DNA from: Nostocoides sp. HKS02
GTDB lineage: Bacteria; Actinomycetota; Actinomycetes; Actinomycetales; Dermatophilaceae
Assembly (NCBI RefSeq): GCF_009707485.1
Contig: NZ_CP046121.1
Coordinates: 682,001 to 746,000 of the forward strand
Direction: 5' to 3'
Length of the DNA: 64,000 nucleotides
Position numbers and translations under genes: made by a program
The notes under the pieces: generated by a model
Told to the model about the DNA's origin: nothing
The model's database searches: none
The model's input: only the letters and a program-made list of their open reading frames with translations
Part shown: positions 63,482 through 64,000 of the stretch, piece after piece
How the letters are laid out: every line of letters starts with the position of its first letter
How positions within the stretch are numbered: position 1 is the first letter of the stretch

Positions 63482-64000
63482 TCCCCGCACCGAGCAGCGC
63501 CGCACCCACCACGGCCCCCGCGCCCGGCTCGTCGGGTGTCCTCCAGGTGACGGGCGAGCTCATCGCCTCGCGCCGGGCCGGCGCCTACCACCACCTCACC
63601 TTCGTGGCACCGGGCTTGGCCGAGCTCGCTCGCCCGGGCCAGTTCGTCGCGCTGGCGGTCGGTGGGGAGGCCGGCGGCACGCTCCTGCGCCGGTGCTTCT
63701 CCATCCACAAGGTCAGCCCGTCAGGGACCTATGGCGGCACCGTCGACGTCGTCATCTCGCCGGTCGGGCCGGGCACCCGGTGGCTGAGTGACCTGCGCGC
63801 GCACGACGAGGTCGACATCGTGGGTCCCCTCGGTCGCCCCTTCCCGCTGCCGACCGAACCCGTTCCCTGCGTGCTCGTCGGTGGTGGCTACGGCAGTGCC
63901 CCGCTCTTCTGGCTCGCCGAGACGCTGCGCGAGCGCGGCTGCCACGTCGAGCTTCTGCTCGGGGCCGCGACCGAGCAGAAGCTCTTCGGCGTGGTGGAGG
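63478..64000 (+). CDS. pyrK: Dihydroorotate dehydrogenase electron-transfer subunit PyrK (5' part)
   Basis: Truncated by the window end; 174 codons visible. After a low-complexity start ([20 protein letters not shown]) comes an FAD-binding ferredoxin-reductase fold: [36 protein letters not shown] (FAD-binding RxxS-type), [24 protein letters not shown] and [19 protein letters not shown] (NAD-binding). The C-terminal [2Fe-2S] cysteines lie beyond the edge. PyrK partners a class 1B PyrD, expected downstream. ATG overlaps the carB stop (ATGA). Confidence 0.88.

Overview
This is about 72% G+C DNA from an actinobacterium. The 16S/23S sequences, the gene content and the gene order point to the order Micrococcales, most likely an Intrasporangiaceae/Dermatophilaceae-type organism; this placement is an inference from recalled rRNA features, not a database match. 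Genes are dense and often overlap by 1-8 nt (ATGA, GTGA). Almost all lie on the + strand; one four-gene block (38533-43249) is on the - strand.

Layout. 2-493: 3' end of an SDR oxidoreductase gene. 533-8261: arginine operon argC-(ACT-domain gene)-argJ-argB-argD-argF-argR, then argH; argG is not in the cluster. 8432-12192: Sdh1-type succinate dehydrogenase preceded by a small companion gene. 12156-14159: 3-methyladenine glycosylase and tyrS. 14160-20069: one complete rRNA operon (multi-promoter leader, boxA, 16S, tRNA-less spacer with a second boxA, 23S, 5S, terminator). 20164-34638: an actinobacterial conserved block resembling Mycobacterium tuberculosis Rv1688-Rv1700: TPR protein, HAD phosphatase, histone-like protein, tlyA, nadK, recN, steA, mctB/steB, an inserted lipid-linked-glycan trio (PNPT transferase, MurJ-like flippase with a frameshift, GT4), and pyrG. 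34654-38439: Nudix, VOC, YchJ and aspS. 38533-43249 (-): MMPL transporter (frameshifted), GNAT, alpha/beta hydrolase, DUF427. 43269-51465: rarA, two small membrane-associated proteins, alaS, ruvX, mltG, aroE, prepilin peptidase. 51503-55375: aroC-aroK-aroB, efp, nusB. 55477-64000: pyrimidine operon pyrR-pyrB-pyrC-(membrane protein)-carA-carB-pyrK, the last cut by the window edge.

How it works together. The window is mostly housekeeping: de novo arginine, chorismate and pyrimidine synthesis, with CarAB supplying carbamoyl phosphate to both ArgF and PyrB; translation (three aminoacyl-tRNA synthetases, EF-P, rRNA); transcript antitermination (NusB together with the rrn boxA sites); DNA repair (Mpg, RecN, RarA, RuvX); and envelope genes (MltG, SteA/SteB, PNPT/MurJ/GT4).

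Most notable observations: (1) the octamer GTATGCCG/CGGCATAC occurs 50 times by eye, in both orientations, in every reading frame and in intergenic DNA, where about two would be expected by base composition; (2) a candidate PyrR-binding hairpin sits against the pyrR Shine-Dalgarno sequence; (3) an inverted repeat overlaps a leaderless argC promoter; (4) several genes look leaderless, with a TAnnnT box 6-8 nt before the start codon; (5) there are two single-base frameshifts at G/C homopolymers; (6) short tandem duplications recur, in frame inside genes and, at gene ends, often with spacings that put stop codons in other frames.
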